A stretch of 35,419 nucleotides of DNA from Candidatus Latescibacterota bacterium (GTDB taxonomy: Bacteria; Latescibacterota; UBA2968; SICM01): assembly GCA_009694805.1 (NCBI GenBank), contig SICM01000027.1, forward strand, positions 1-35,419, in the 5' to 3' direction. Shown piece after piece: positions 7,477-16,242 of the stretch (the stretch's first letter is position 1; each line of letters opens with the position of its first letter). Both the position numbers and the translations under genes were made by a program. A model generated the notes under the pieces. The model worked only from the letters and a program-made list of their open reading frames with translations. It did no database searches and had not been told where the DNA came from.

Positions 7477-8124
7477 TTATAGGTCCTTGAGATGCTGCAC
7501 GATTCGTTTGTAGACCTCCTCTATAGTCCCCTCGCCGTCGATCTCCCGCAGAAGCCCCTTGGCGATGTAGAAGTTCTTGATATCAAAGGTCTCGTGCCGG
7601 TAGATCTCGAAACGCATCTGGATCGTCTCCTCCACGTCGTCCGACCGCTGGGTCAACTGCCCCCCGCACGAATCGCAGGCCCCCTCCTGTTTCGGAGGGG
7701 TTGAGGACAGATTGTAAACGGACCCGCAATTCGAGCAGACGCGCCGCGCAGACAGCCTTTTGACGAACATGTCCAGCCGAACCTCCAGGCTGACCGCCGC
7801 ATTGAGCGGCTGTTCCATCTCCTCCAGAAGCGTGTCAAATCGACGGACCTGGCCGAGGGTGCGGGGAAATCCATCCAGGATGTAGCCGGGCACACAGTCG
7901 GGCTGCAGGAGCCGTTGATGTACAATGTCGAGGATCAGAGGATCAGGGACAAGACACCCTCGATTCATGTAACGGGCAGCCTCTTTTCCAAGATGCGACC
8001 CGTTTGAGATGGCCTGTCGAAGGATCTCGCCTGTGGAGATATGCGGGATATGGTACTCTTTTTCCAGGCATTTAGCCTGCGTCCCTTTGCCTGCCCCTGG
8101 AGGCCCAAGCATCACCACCCGCAT
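7477..8124 (-). CDS. adk: Adenylate kinase, zinc-LID form
   Basis: Interconverts ATP + AMP and 2 ADP in the cytoplasm. The P-loop GPPGAGKGT is at residues 7-15, the AMP-binding region follows (STGEILRQAI), and DGFPRT is at 84-89. The long LID contains four zinc cysteines, Cys130, Cys133, Cys150 and Cys153, as in Gram-positive and many environmental enzymes. At 215 residues it is a normal long-form kinase. It starts 18 nt after secY, the common secY-adk arrangement. Confidence 0.97.
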   Translation of the reverse strand: MRVVMLGPPGAGKGTQAKCLEKEYHIPHISTGEILRQAISNGSHLGKEAARYMNRGCLVPDPLILDIVHQRLLQPDCVPGYILDGFPRTLGQVRRFDTLLEEMEQPLNAAVSLEVRLDMFVKRLSARRVCSNCGSVYNLSSTPPKQEGACDSCGGQLTQRSDDVEETIQMRFEIYRHETFDIKNFYIAKGLLREIDGEGTIEEVYKRIVQHLKDL

Positions 8125-8142
8125 GAAGCCCTTTCTCTGAAT

Positions 8143-9489
8143 CTATCTGCGCCCCCGAAGGCGGCCTTTTTTCATGAAGCCGTCGTAATGCCTCATCATC
8201 AGATGTGACTCTATCTGCTGGAGCGTATCGAGCGCCACGCCAACGACGATCAGAAGCCCCGTGCCTCCGAAGAAGTCCGACAGCCCTGGATCGACATTCA
8301 TGGCCTCGACGACGAAGAAGGGAAAGATGGCGATGGCGGCCAGATAGACCGAACCGGGCAGCGTGATCCGGGTGATAATGCGGTCGATGTAGTCCGAGGT
8401 GCGTTTTCCGGGACGGATGCCGGGGATGAATCCCCCATATTTCCTCATGTTGTCGGCCAGGTCCACGGGGTTGAACACGATGGCCGTGTAGAAATATGAG
8501 AAGAAGATGATGAGCATGGCGTACACGATCCAGTAGGGCAAAGACCCCGGCAGAGGTCCGGGCGAAAAATGCATCGCGATGAATTGCATAAAATCGACGT
8601 TGGGAAACATAGACGCCCCGGTGGCAGGTAGGAACATGAGCGCCTGGGCGAAGATGATCGGGATCACCCCCGGCGTATTCACCCGGAGGGGGATATGGGT
8701 GGTCTGTCCCCCATAGACCTTGCGCCCCACGATCCTTTTGGCATACTGCACCGGGATCTTGCGCTGCCCCTGCGTCAGCAGCACGACCACCGCCGTCACC
8801 CCCACCATCATCGCAATGACGAACAGCTCGCCCAGGATTCCGTATTTGATCTCCTGGTTGGTCAGGAAATTCTCATATTCCCGCCACATCGCCTGGGGGA
8901 GCCGGGCCACGATGCCGATGAAGATGATCATGGAGATCCCGTTCCCGATCCCCCGCTCCGTGATCTGCTCACCCAGCCACATGATGAAGACCGTCCCGGT
9001 CGTGATGCTCAGCATCGTCATCATCCGGAAACCCCATCCCGGGTGGAGCACCACCGCAGCGCCGGACTGCTGGGAATGGAGGCTTTCTAGAAAGATGCTG
9101 ACCCCGAACGACTGGGCCATAGCCAGGACGACCGTCCCGTAGCGTGTGTACTGGTTGATCTTCTTCCGACCCTCTTCCCCCTCTTTCTGAAGTTTCTGAA
9201 AATAGGGGATCACAGACCCCAGGAGCTGAAGGATGATCGACGCGCTGATGTAAGGCATGATGCCGAGGGCAAAGACCGTCGCCTTCGTGAAAGCCCCACC
9301 CACAAACAGGTCGTAGATCCCGAACAGCGTATTCTGAGTGCTGGAAAAATAGTCCAGCAGGGCCTGGCTGTCGATGCCGGGCGTCGGAACGTGTCCGCCA
9401 ATGCGATAGACCACCAGCAGAGCCAGCGTGAACAGAATGCGGCTCCGGAGTTCGGGGATTCGAAAGGCGCTCTGGAAACTCTTGAGCAA
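8143..9489 (-). CDS. secY: Protein translocase subunit SecY
   Basis: The pore-forming subunit of the Sec translocon, 448 residues with about ten predicted membrane helices. It opens LKSFQSAFRIPELRSRILFTLALL, and carries the plug/gate region GGHVPTPGIDSQAL, the cytoplasmic loop GQRKIPVQYAKRIVGRK and the C-terminal basic tail. Start is TTG 9489 with GAGG nine nt upstream. SecE is encoded in the same window at 34585-34770; SecG is not seen. Confidence 0.97.
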   Translation of the reverse strand: MLKSFQSAFRIPELRSRILFTLALLVVYRIGGHVPTPGIDSQALLDYFSSTQNTLFGIYDLFVGGAFTKATVFALGIMPYISASIILQLLGSVIPYFQKLQKEGEEGRKKINQYTRYGTVVLAMAQSFGVSIFLESLHSQQSGAAVVLHPGWGFRMMTMLSITTGTVFIMWLGEQITERGIGNGISMIIFIGIVARLPQAMWREYENFLTNQEIKYGILGELFVIAMMVGVTAVVVLLTQGQRKIPVQYAKRIVGRKVYGGQTTHIPLRVNTPGVIPIIFAQALMFLPATGASMFPNVDFMQFIAMHFSPGPLPGSLPYWIVYAMLIIFFSYFYTAIVFNPVDLADNMRKYGGFIPGIRPGKRTSDYIDRIITRITLPGSVYLAAIAIFPFFVVEAMNVDPGLSDFFGGTGLLIVVGVALDTLQQIESHLMMRHYDGFMKKGRLRGRR

Positions 9490-9518
9490 GGAAGAAAACC
9501 TCAGGAGATTTCAATTTA

Positions 9519-9609
9519 ACAGGGATCTACAGGACATACAGGATTGGCGATGATTCATCACGCACCCTTCACGGGTTTTCACCCTGCCCACCCTGTATAC
9601 TCCTGTTCG
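9519..9609. repeat. Inverted triplicate ACAGG repeat between rplO and secY
   Basis: The left half has three ACAGG boxes at 9519, 9529 and 9538. The right half has their complement, CCTG/CCTGT, at 9583, 9592 and 9602, so the 125-nt gap folds into a long imperfect hairpin. It ends about 5 nt from the rplO stop codon. The ACAGGnnnnn periodicity of 9-10 nt distinguishes it from the 7-nt elements elsewhere. Confidence 0.65.
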
Positions 9610-9614
9610 ATGGT

Positions 9615-10058
9615 TTACGAAATGATCTCGACCTTCCCGCCTGCTTCAGAGACCTTGGCCGAAGCCGAGGCCGAGATAGCGTGGACCCGGACCTCCACGG
9701 CCCGTCCCACCTGACCGTCCCCCAGGAGCTTGACCCGTCCCCCGGCATCCCGGATCAACCCCGCAGCCCGAAGGGTATCGGGGGTGAGAGGGCCGTCGGA
9801 AATACGCTCAACGGCGTCCGAGAGGTTCACGATCTGGTACCGCTTTCGTTCCAGGGGTTTGAACCCGATCTTGGGGAGGCGGCGCTGAATGGGCATCTGT
9901 CCGCCCTCAAACCAGGCCCTGTGCTTGGCCCCCGCCCTGGCCTTCTGCCCTTTGTGTCCCTTGCACGCCGTCTTGCCGTGCCCGGACCCCGGACCGCAAC
10001 CCACACGCTTGCGCTTCTTGACTCCCCCTTCAGGAGGAGAGATCTGACCCAGATGCAT
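9615..10058 (-). CDS. rplO: 50S ribosomal protein L15
   Basis: L15 is a mostly extended protein that threads into 23S rRNA. The 147-residue product has the glycine/lysine-rich N-terminus (GCGPGSGHGKTACKGHKGQKAR is the core region around 22-45) followed by the GGQMPIQRRLPKIGF segment and a globular C-terminal domain. It starts 20 nt after rpmD and precedes secY, the usual spc order. Confidence 0.96.
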   Translation of the reverse strand: MHLGQISPPEGGVKKRKRVGCGPGSGHGKTACKGHKGQKARAGAKHRAWFEGGQMPIQRRLPKIGFKPLERKRYQIVNLSDAVERISDGPLTPDTLRAAGLIRDAGGRVKLLGDGQVGRAVEVRVHAISASASAKVSEAGGKVEIIS

Positions 10059-10078
10059 AGAAGCAAACCCCTAACTTT

Positions 10079-10276
10079 CTAACTTTGAACGTTCTCCACC
10101 TTCACCAGATGCGCCACCTTGAAGACCATTCCCCGTATCTGAGGGGTGTTCAGATGAACGACCGGCCGGTGCAATCTTCGAATACCAAGGGCCTTCAGCG
10201 TCGCCTTCTGATCCGCCTTGCGCCCGATGGCGCTGCGGACCTGAACGATGGAGATCTGTCCCTGCGCGTCCGCCAT
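10079..10276 (-). CDS. rpmD: 50S ribosomal protein L30
   Basis: A 65-residue ferredoxin-like-fold protein of the large subunit. The diagnostic segments are QVRSAIGRKADQKATLKALG and RLHRPVVHLNTPQIRGMV. Start is ATG 10276, which follows a TAGGAGG-type site in the 28-nt gap after rpsE. Position between rpsE and rplO confirms the call. Confidence 0.96.
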   Translation of the reverse strand: MADAQGQISIVQVRSAIGRKADQKATLKALGIRRLHRPVVHLNTPQIRGMVFKVAHLVKVENVQS

Positions 10277-10304
10277 ATCTTCCTCCTAAGAGTCCCTAAG
10301 GGCT

Positions 10305-10811
10305 CTAAACCTCCTGGGCCCTGACCTCAGTTCCGCGCATTCGGGCGACCATCTGGCGATCCCTCAGCTTCGTCAGACCCTCCAGGGTGGCCTTCACGGT
10401 GTTGTGAGGGTTCTGCGACCCCAGAGACTTCGTCAGGATATTCTGCACGCCGGCCAGCTCCAGAACGGCGCGTATGCCCCCACCGGCGATCAGGCCCGTA
10501 CCCGGCGCAGCAGGCTTCAGGAGAACCCGGCCCGCACCGAAGCAGCCGATGATCTGATGCGGGATCGTCCCGTTGACCACGGGGACGGCGATGAGATGCT
10601 TCTTGGCCGCCTCAGTGCCCTTCCGGATCGCCTCTGAGATCTCGCCCGCCTTCCCCATCCCCACGCCCACGTGGCCTCTCCGATCCCCAACGACCACCAG
10701 CGCGTTGAAAGCGAATCGACGGCCTCCCTTACGGACATGGGCCACGCGATTGATGCTGTTCTGGACGACGACTTCCGTCAGGTCGAACTGAGACGGGTCT
10801 ATCCTGCTCAA
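10305..10811 (-). CDS. rpsE: 30S ribosomal protein S5
   Basis: S5 lines the mRNA entry channel and affects decoding fidelity. The 168-residue protein has the double-stranded-RNA-binding-like N-domain ([20 protein letters not shown]) and the C-domain [18 protein letters not shown]. Start is TTG 10811 with GGAGG five nt upstream; the next ATG would remove conserved sequence. Confidence 0.96.
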   Translation of the reverse strand: MSRIDPSQFDLTEVVVQNSINRVAHVRKGGRRFAFNALVVVGDRRGHVGVGMGKAGEISEAIRKGTEAAKKHLIAVPVVNGTIPHQIIGCFGAGRVLLKPAAPGTGLIAGGGIRAVLELAGVQNILTKSLGSQNPHNTVKATLEGLTKLRDRQMVARMRGTEVRAQEV

Positions 10812-10863
10812 GCCAGCCTCCTGAGAAAATGCTGTAGGGGAGTTCGAAGAGATGCCCCTGTGC

Positions 10864-11235
10864 TTAAAACTTCAGACCGCCTTCTCGAGCCCCGTCTGCC
10901 AGGGCCTTGACGCGCCCGTGGTAGCGGTGTCCTCCGCGGTCGAAGACAACCTGCTGGATCCCAGACTGAAGAGCCTTTTCAGCCAGCAGGCGGCCGACAA
11001 CCCGGCTCTGCTCGCATTTTCCTCCCGTGCCTGAAAACCGCTCCCGGACCTCCTTCGACAGGCTCGAAACCCCCAGGAGCGAACGCCCGGCGACATCGTC
11101 GATGACCTGGGCCTCGACGTTCTTCAGGCTCCGGCTGATCGAAAGCCTGGGCCGCTCGGCATCCCCGGCCATCTTGCGTCGGATCCGTCGGTGACGGGTT
11201 TTCAGGATTAATTGCTTTTTGATGTTATGATCCAT
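10864..11235 (-). CDS. rplR: 50S ribosomal protein L18
   Basis: L18 binds 5S rRNA together with L5. The 123-residue protein carries [20 protein letters not shown] near the N-terminus and the terminal [20 protein letters not shown]. It starts ATG 11235, after a 55-nt gap from rplF that contains a 7-nt tandem repeat. Confidence 0.96.
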   Translation of the reverse strand: MDHNIKKQLILKTRHRRIRRKMAGDAERPRLSISRSLKNVEAQVIDDVAGRSLLGVSSLSKEVRERFSGTGGKCEQSRVVGRLLAEKALQSGIQQVVFDRGGHRYHGRVKALADGAREGGLKF

Positions 11236-11263
11236 AGAGAGCTCTCAAATGCAGAACGTAGGT

Positions 11264-11291
11264 GTCTGTGGTCTGTGGTCTGTGGTCTGTT
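11264..11291. repeat. Tandem GTCTGTG heptamer between rplF and rplR
   Basis: Four direct copies of GTCTGTG start at 11264, 11271, 11278 and 11285; the last ends in T. The array touches the rplF stop codon (11291-11293) and leaves 28 nt for the rplR start. Unlike most sister elements it is purely direct, not inverted. Confidence 0.85.
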
Positions 11292-11851
11292 TATGCCGCC
11301 GTCTTGCCGGCCTTGCGGCGGATGTATTCACCGACATATCGGATGCCCTTCCCCTTGTAAGGCTCCGGGGGGCGCAACATCCGAATCTCCGCGGCCACGT
11401 GTCCCACAACCTGCTTGTCGATACCGCGCACGACGACAGTGGCTTGAGCATCCTCCACACCCGGCGTAGCAGGCTCGGTCGCAAACTGGATGCCGTCCGG
11501 CGCCGGAAAGACGATGGGATGAGAGTACCCCAGAATGAACCGGAGGTTTTTTCCCTCCATATCCACCCGGTATCCGATCCCCACAATGACCAGACGGCGC
11601 TCAAAACCCTTGGTCACGCCCTCAATGGCGTTGCTCGCCAGCGTGCGGATGAGTCCCCACACGGCCCTGACTTTGCGATCTTCGCTGGAAGCTGCGATGG
11701 TGATGGTCTCTCCCTCCACCGTCGCCGAGAGAGACGGCGGTATCGGGATGCTCAGCTCCCCTTTCGGCCCGTTGACCTTCAGCGATCCATTCTGGACCTG
11801 AGCCTGCACGGTCGAAGGTTTCGGTATAAGTCTTTTTCCTACGCGAGACAC
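11291..11851 (-). CDS. rplF: 50S ribosomal protein L6
   Basis: L6 binds near the sarcin-ricin loop and the factor-binding centre. The 186-residue protein has two related domains, the typical MSRVGKRLIPKP start, GPKGELSIPIPPSLS, and the late YKGKGIRYVGEYIRRKAGKTA signature. Start is GTG 11851 with GAGG upstream. Confidence 0.97.
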   Translation of the reverse strand: MSRVGKRLIPKPSTVQAQVQNGSLKVNGPKGELSIPIPPSLSATVEGETITIAASSEDRKVRAVWGLIRTLASNAIEGVTKGFERRLVIVGIGYRVDMEGKNLRFILGYSHPIVFPAPDGIQFATEPATPGVEDAQATVVVRGIDKQVVGHVAAEIRMLRPPEPYKGKGIRYVGEYIRRKAGKTAA

Positions 11852-11881
11852 GTTGAGTTCCTCATTCGATGATGCTTGACC

Positions 11882-12280
11882 TCACCATACGTAGCAGAGA
11901 ACCTCGCCCCCCACCCCCGCCGTGCGAGATTCGTCGTCCGTCTTGATCCCTTGGGGCGTCGAGAGGATCGCAATGCCGAGCCCATTCAGAACGCGGGGGA
12001 TCTCCTTCTTGATGACGTATCGTCGCAGACCGGGTTTGCTCACCCTCTGGAGCCCCTGGATGACGCTCTCCTCGTTCACGTCGTACTTCAGATAAAGCCT
12101 GAGATATCCCTGGCGGCTATCCTCGACGTACGTGTAATTGTTGATGAGCTTGCATTCCGCAAGGATACGGGCAATCTCTCGTTTGATGCGGGATGCAGGG
12201 ACATCCACCTTTTTGTGGCCGGCCTTGCACGCGTTCCGGACACGGGTCAGCATATCCGCGATGGGATCAGTCATGCTCAT
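11882..12280 (-). CDS. rpsH: 30S ribosomal protein S8
   Basis: S8 binds the central domain of 16S rRNA and in E. coli represses the spc operon at rplE. The 132-residue protein has [22 protein letters not shown] and ends with the near-invariant GGEVLCYVW (family: STSKGIMTDREAR-like loop and C-terminal YVW). I keep ATG 12280; an ATG two codons later is equally possible. Confidence 0.96.
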   Translation of the reverse strand: MSMTDPIADMLTRVRNACKAGHKKVDVPASRIKREIARILAECKLINNYTYVEDSRQGYLRLYLKYDVNEESVIQGLQRVSKPGLRRYVIKKEIPRVLNGLGIAILSTPQGIKTDDESRTAGVGGEVLCYVW

Positions 12281-12297
12281 AGCGACAGTCGCCCTTC

Positions 12298-12483
12298 CTA
12301 CCAGCTTGCCTTCGTGACGCCGGGGATTTCACCGAGCAGGGCCAGCTCCCGGAAGCAGATGCGGCACAGCCCAAAATGCCGCATGTAGCTCCTGGCGCGA
12401 CCACACCGATGACATCGGTTGTGATGACTCACTTTGTGTTTGGGTTTCTTGCTCGCTTTCACCATCCAGGCCCTGGTGGCCAT
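12298..12483 (-). CDS. rpsN: 30S ribosomal protein S14, type Z (zinc form)
   Basis: A 61-residue short S14 of the zinc-binding type. The ligands are Cys24, Cys27, Cys40 and Cys43 (RCHRCGR and [10 protein letters not shown]). The protein ends in the family [15 protein letters not shown]. It belongs to the 30S head. No second, zinc-free S14 is present in the window. It sits 17 nt before rpsH and 20 nt after rplE. Confidence 0.97.
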   Translation of the reverse strand: MATRAWMVKASKKPKHKVSHHNRCHRCGRARSYMRHFGLCRICFRELALLGEIPGVTKASW

Positions 12484-12503
12484 GATCGCCCTCGCTGAAG
12501 TAT

Positions 12504-13049
12504 TTACGCCGTCTTGAAAGGCATCCCGAACCTTTTGAGCATCTCGAACGCCTCTTCGTCGGTCTTCGCTGTTGTGACAATCGTCACATCCATGCCTCGA
12601 ATGCGGTCGATTTTGTCGTAGTCGATCTCCGGGAAAATGATCTGTTCCTTGATGCCCAGGGTGTAGTTTCCTCGCCCGTCGAAGGAGTCCGCCGGCACCC
12701 CGCGAAAGTCCCGGATGCGGGGGATCGCGAAATTGAGGAATCGATCCAGGAATTCATACATCCGGTCCCGCCGGAGTGTCACGCTGCATCCGACCGGAAG
12801 ACCCGCCCGCAGCTTGAAGTTGGAGATGTCCTTCTTGGACCTCCGAATCGACGGCTTCTGCCCCGTGATGGCGGTCATGTCCTTGAGCGCCCCCTCGATC
12901 AGGTTCGGAGTCTGGATGGCCTCTCCCACGCCCATGTTCAGGACGACTTTCTCCAGGCGGGGGGCCTGCATGACATTCTTGTACCCGAATTGCTGCATCA
13001 AGCCGGGTAATATCTCTTGATTGTATACGACCTTCAACCTGGCTGGCAT
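12504..13049 (-). CDS. rplE: 50S ribosomal protein L5
   Basis: L5 is a 5S rRNA-binding protein that contacts the P-site tRNA and S13. I chose ATG 13049 ([17 protein letters not shown], 181 residues) because it gives the usual L5 length, has GAGG upstream, and follows the rplX stop. The open frame extends far upstream to 13391, but that part only shadows rplX. Key segments are [13 protein letters not shown] and [19 protein letters not shown]. Confidence 0.95.
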   Translation of the reverse strand: MPARLKVVYNQEILPGLMQQFGYKNVMQAPRLEKVVLNMGVGEAIQTPNLIEGALKDMTAITGQKPSIRRSKKDISNFKLRAGLPVGCSVTLRRDRMYEFLDRFLNFAIPRIRDFRGVPADSFDGRGNYTLGIKEQIIFPEIDYDKIDRIRGMDVTIVTTAKTDEEAFEMLKRFGMPFKTA

Positions 13050-13063
13050 GATGACCCTCGATC

Positions 13064-13384
13064 TCAACCGCTCGTCCCGATGACCTCTCCGCAACTCCGG
13101 CAGATCCGGGCCCTTGCCTCCTCTTGGGCCCTGTCTACCCGAACCTTCGTCCTCGTGTTGCACTTGGGGCAGACCAGCATCAGGTTGGAGAGGTGAACGG
13201 CGGCCTCCTTCTCCACAATCCCACCCTTCGGATTGGTCCGGTTGGGCTTGGTATGCCGCTTGATGAAGTTCACCCCTTCCACAATGGCTCGGCTGCGCTC
13301 CGGAAACAACGCCAGCACGCGTCCCTTCTTGCCCCGATCCTCTCCGCTCAACACCTCCACGGTGTCGTTGTGCCGTATGCGCAC
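13064..13384 (-). CDS. rplX: 50S ribosomal protein L24, four-cysteine form
   Basis: L24 initiates large-subunit assembly at the 5' end of 23S rRNA. The KOW core is [18 protein letters not shown]. The C-terminal part has Cys72, Cys75, Cys95 and Cys98 (VCPKC and ICRSC), a putative zinc ribbon. Start is GTG 13384, giving 106 residues, with GGAGG six nt upstream; the frame's more distant ATG is not credible. Confidence 0.95.
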   Translation of the reverse strand: MRIRHNDTVEVLSGEDRGKKGRVLALFPERSRAIVEGVNFIKRHTKPNRTNPKGGIVEKEAAVHLSNLMLVCPKCNTRTKVRVDRAQEEARARICRSCGEVIGTSG

Positions 13385-13397
13385 GGTGCACCTCCTT

Positions 13398-13766
13398 CTA
13401 CAGAACTTCTGGAGCCAGAGAGACGATCCGCATGTACCGCTTCTCGCGCAGTTCACGCGCCACGGGGCCGAAGATGCGCGTCCCCCGGGGCTCCCTCTCA
13501 TTGTTGATAATCACCGCGGCATTGTCGTCAAACCGGATGTAAGAGCCGTCCTTTCGCTTGATCTCTTTGGTCGTGCGAACGACGACGGCTCTGCAGACTT
13601 CCCCTTTTTTCACCGTGCCGTTGGGGTCCGCCACCTTCACGGAGACGACGATGATGTCGCCCACGCTGGCGTATCGCTTGCGCGTCCCCCCCAGCACCCG
13701 AAAACACATGCACTTTCGCGCCCCGGTGTTGTCGGCCACGTTCAGAATCGTATATTCGCGTATCAT
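13398..13766 (-). CDS. rplN: 50S ribosomal protein L14
   Basis: L14 forms an intersubunit bridge. The 122-residue protein opens with the near-universal [18 protein letters not shown] and ends [23 protein letters not shown]. It starts 10 nt after rpsQ and precedes rplX, the start of the spc block in the classic layout. Confidence 0.97.
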   Translation of the reverse strand: MIREYTILNVADNTGARKCMCFRVLGGTRKRYASVGDIIVVSVKVADPNGTVKKGEVCRAVVVRTTKEIKRKDGSYIRFDDNAAVIINNEREPRGTRIFGPVARELREKRYMRIVSLAPEVL

Positions 13767-13776
13767 AGCCGCCTTC

Positions 13777-14037
13777 TCACTTCGCCCGCTCCAGGACTTC
13801 GACCAGACGCCAGCGTTTGGTTTTGCTCAACGGACGCGTCTCCATGATCGAGACCAGATCCCCAACTTTCGAACGATTCTCCTCATCGTGGATCGCAAAC
13901 TTCCGCCTGCGCCGCACGGTCTTCTCGTAGAGCGAATGCTGGAACGATCTCTCGACAATGATGATGCGTGTCTTGTCGCTCTTGTCGCTGACGACCCGCC
14001 CGGTCCGGGTCTTTCGATGACCACGCCCTTGGTCCAT
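13777..14037 (-). CDS. rpsQ: 30S ribosomal protein S17
   Basis: S17 is a small OB-fold protein that binds the 16S 5' domain early in assembly. The 86-residue protein contains [17 protein letters not shown] and the basic loop following it, then [20 protein letters not shown]. The ATG at 14037 directly abuts the rpmC stop (TAG 14038-14040), pointing to coupled translation. Confidence 0.97.
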   Translation of the reverse strand: MDQGRGHRKTRTGRVVSDKSDKTRIIIVERSFQHSLYEKTVRRRRKFAIHDEENRSKVGDLVSIMETRPLSKTKRWRLVEVLERAK

Positions 14038-14301
14038 CTACGTCTCCTTAACGTCCTGCGCCCGATCCGAGGATTCCCCTTCGGTCGCCTGCGGCGACAC
14101 CAGGGCGTGGAGGCCCAGCGCGTGCTCCCGCAAGACCGTTCTCAACTGCGCGATCTCCCTCCGGACCCTCCGTACGGAGATCGGGCTGGCAAGCTGCTTC
14201 GTCACCAACTGGAAGCGGAGATTGGAAAGTTCTTCTTGCCTCTCCGTCAGGTGTTGGGAGACCTCCCCAACGCTCATGCTGCGATATTCGTTCACCTTCA
14301 T
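14038..14301 (-). CDS. rpmC: 50S ribosomal protein L29
   Basis: L29 is a two-helix protein near the polypeptide exit, where it helps form the trigger-factor and SRP docking site with L23. The core is QHLTERQEELSNLRFQLVTK and RRVRREIAQLRTVLREHALG. At 87 residues it is longer than the usual 60-70, with a C-terminal extension rich in Ser/Asp/Glu. No gap separates it from rpsQ. Confidence 0.95.
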   Translation of the reverse strand: MKVNEYRSMSVGEVSQHLTERQEELSNLRFQLVTKQLASPISVRRVRREIAQLRTVLREHALGLHALVSPQATEGESSDRAQDVKET

Positions 14302-14316
14302 TGCGGATACCTGTCG

Positions 14317-14730
14317 CTAGCTCGTGTGACGATCCACCATCCGTGTCTTGATCGGAAGCTTGCGTCCCGCCAGACGAATCGCCTCCTGAGCCGATTCCCG
14401 GCTGATCCCCTCAATCTCAAACATGACCCGGCCTGGCTTGATCACGGCCACCCAGTATTCGGGATTCCCCTTCCCCTTCCCCATCCGGGTCTCCGCCGGT
14501 TTGACGGTCACCGGCTTGTCCGGGAAGATCCGGATCCAGACCTTTCCTCCCCGGCTGATGTGGCGGGTCATTGCCACGCGGGCGGCCTCAATCTGGCGGC
14601 TGGTGATCCATCCCGGCTCCATCGCCTGAAGGCCGTACTCCCCGAAGGACACCTCGGCTCCCCGCGTCGCAAGACCCCTGCGGCGGCCGCGCTGCTGTTT
14701 CCTGAACTTGACTCGCTTGGGCATCAACAT
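14317..14730 (-). CDS. rplP: 50S ribosomal protein L16
   Basis: L16 shapes the A-site tRNA region of the 50S subunit. The 137-residue protein begins [19 protein letters not shown] and carries [20 protein letters not shown] and [17 protein letters not shown], all typical. GGAGG precedes the ATG at 14730. Confidence 0.97.
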   Translation of the reverse strand: MLMPKRVKFRKQQRGRRRGLATRGAEVSFGEYGLQAMEPGWITSRQIEAARVAMTRHISRGGKVWIRIFPDKPVTVKPAETRMGKGKGNPEYWVAVIKPGRVMFEIEGISRESAQEAIRLAGRKLPIKTRMVDRHTS

Positions 14731-14746
14731 GAGATGCTATCCTCCA

Positions 14747-15406
14747 TCAGCCCGTCGCCTGGGCCTCGCTCCTATCCCCTGCCGCCACCTCCCCCTTGCA
14801 GATCCAGACTTTTACCCCGATGGTCCCGGAGATGGTAAAGGCAGTCGCTATGGCATAATCGATGTCCGCCCGGAGCGTGTGAAGGGGGACGCGCCCTGCC
14901 GGCTCGGAACGTTCTGTCCGCGCCATCTCAGACCCGCCCAGTCGCCCTGAACAGACGATCCGAATACCCTCTGCCCCCATCCGCATGGAGGAGGCGATGG
15001 ACTTCTTCATCGCCCTCCGGAACGCCACCCGCTGTTCGAGCTGCCGCGCGATGTTTTCCGCAACGAGGTGGGCATCCAGCTCCGGCCGTTTGATCTCCTG
15101 AATATTGATGTAGATTTCCTTCCCCGTCACGTGTTTCAACTCGTCCCTGAGCTTGTCCACCTCCGCGCCCTTGCGTCCGATCACGATGCCGGGACGGGCC
15201 GTATGGATATTGATGGTGACCCGCTTCGGGACCCGCTCGATCTCGATAATCGATACCCCTGCCCTCTGGAGCCGGCTCCGGACGTACTTCCGGAGCATCA
15301 GGTCCTCCTTCAGCAGCTCTGTGAAATCCTTGCCCGCGAACCAGCGCGAGCGCCAGTCTTTCACAACCCCCAGACGAAACCCGATCGGATGCGTCTTCTG
15401 ACCCAA
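14747..15406 (-). CDS. rpsC: 30S ribosomal protein S3
   Basis: S3 forms the mRNA entry site and helps with helicase activity on mRNA. The 219-residue protein starts [20 protein letters not shown], has the KH-type-II motif [18 protein letters not shown], and the C-domain [12 protein letters not shown]. Start is TTG 15406 with AGGAG six nt upstream. It follows rplV by 39 nt. Confidence 0.97.
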   Translation of the reverse strand: MGQKTHPIGFRLGVVKDWRSRWFAGKDFTELLKEDLMLRKYVRSRLQRAGVSIIEIERVPKRVTINIHTARPGIVIGRKGAEVDKLRDELKHVTGKEIYINIQEIKRPELDAHLVAENIARQLEQRVAFRRAMKKSIASSMRMGAEGIRIVCSGRLGGSEMARTERSEPAGRVPLHTLRADIDYAIATAFTISGTIGVKVWICKGEVAAGDRSEAQATG

Positions 15407-15445
15407 GGTGAACTCCTGCGTAGACCAGCGCCCTGTTGGACGCTG

Positions 15446-15787
15446 TTATTTTCCGTCCGAAACGATGACGGTGATGTGACTGAATCGTTTTCTGATTTTC
15501 CCTGCTGAACCTCTCGGCATCGGGAGGACACGCTTGAAGGCAATCCCCCCATCCACGAAGATCTCTTTGACAAACAGATGATCGTGGCTCCCCTTCTCCC
15601 CTTCCTTCGTGTCCCAGTTGGCCGCCGCGGAGCGCACCGTCTGCTCCACGATGCGGGCCGCCTTCTTCGGCGTGAAATGCAAGAGACTCAGAGCAGCCTC
15701 CACGGCCTTGCCCCGCACCAAGTCCACGACCTGTCGGGCCTTCCGGGGAGACAACCGAATATAGCGAGTGACAGCACGTGCTTCCAT
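15446..15787 (-). CDS. rplV: 50S ribosomal protein L22
   Basis: L22 binds all six domains of 23S rRNA, and its beta-hairpin lines the exit tunnel. The 113-residue protein has RYIRLSPRKARQVVDLVRGK at the start and the hairpin around PMPRGSAGKIRKRFSHITV. The hairpin looks intact, with no sign of macrolide-type deletions. The 148-nt gap before it carries heptads and a palindromic repeat. Confidence 0.97.
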   Translation of the reverse strand: MEARAVTRYIRLSPRKARQVVDLVRGKAVEAALSLLHFTPKKAARIVEQTVRSAAANWDTKEGEKGSHDHLFVKEIFVDGGIAFKRVLPMPRGSAGKIRKRFSHITVIVSDGK

Positions 15788-15799
15788 GAAGCCCTCTCA

Positions 15800-15827
15800 A
15801 ATCAGCGACCAGCCGTCAGCTTTCAGG
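15800..15827. repeat. Heptad block (nnnCAGC) in the rpsS-rplV gap
   Basis: Four 7-nt units start at 15800, 15807, 15814 and 15821. The first three end in CAGC and the fourth in CAGG. GCTGCTGAC at 15921-15929, on the other side of the palindrome at 15826-15920, looks like its inverted partner, so the heptads may be the outer arms of one composite element. Confidence 0.5.
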
Positions 15828-15920
15828 CCCCCGCCCTTCCCCCCACCCCCTCCCTCCCCCACGTGTGGAGGGGGGGAGAGGGCATAAGGGCTTTTCATCA
15901 GGCCTGGGGGAGGGTAGGGG
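15826..15920. repeat. Palindromic intergenic element, copy A (rpsS-rplV)
   Basis: About 95 nt of C-rich then G-rich sequence form a nested imperfect palindrome centred on CACGTG (15860-15865). It shares order and wording with copy B at 27635-27725: a GGCCCCC edge, TCCCTCCCCCACGTGTGG core, AGGGCTTTT box and a G-rich exit. It has no coding potential and lies between two genes of the S10 operon. Confidence 0.75.
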
Positions 15921-15935
15921 CTGCTGACCCCTCTC

Positions 15936-16223
15936 TTACTTCAGGGTCGTCGAACGCTCGCTGGCCTTCTCCCGGTGCCCGCGAAAGGTGCGGGTGGGCG
16001 CGAACTCTCCGAGTTTGTGGCCGACCATGTTTTCTGTGGTGTAGACCGGGATGAACTTGTTGCCATTATGGACAGCAAACGTGTGGCCGACGAAATCCGG
16101 GGAGATCGTCGAACCCCTCGCCCACGTCTTGATCACCCGTTTGTCCCCCGACTTGTTCATCTGCTCCACTTTTTTGAGCAGGGTTGGGGCTATGAAAGGC
16201 CCCTTCTTGACGGAGCGCGCCAT
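15936..16223 (-). CDS. rpsS: 30S ribosomal protein S19
   Basis: S19 lies in the 30S head next to S13 and takes part in subunit bridging. The 95-residue protein starts [19 protein letters not shown] and has [20 protein letters not shown] and [18 protein letters not shown]. It starts ATG 16223, 19 nt after the rplB stop codon, as in all S10 operons. Confidence 0.97.
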   Translation of the reverse strand: MARSVKKGPFIAPTLLKKVEQMNKSGDKRVIKTWARGSTISPDFVGHTFAVHNGNKFIPVYTTENMVGHKLGEFAPTRTFRGHREKASERSTTLK

Positions 16224-16242
16224 ATCAGCTCGGTCCTCCCGT

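Noticed and set aside
13050-13391. An N-terminal extension fusing extra sequence to L5
   Set aside because: It only reads rplX in another frame. The ATG at 13049 gives the normal L5 length and has a ribosome-binding site.
15860-15865. CACGTG as a transcription-factor box
   Set aside because: In both copies it is only the centre of a larger palindrome between co-transcribed genes.
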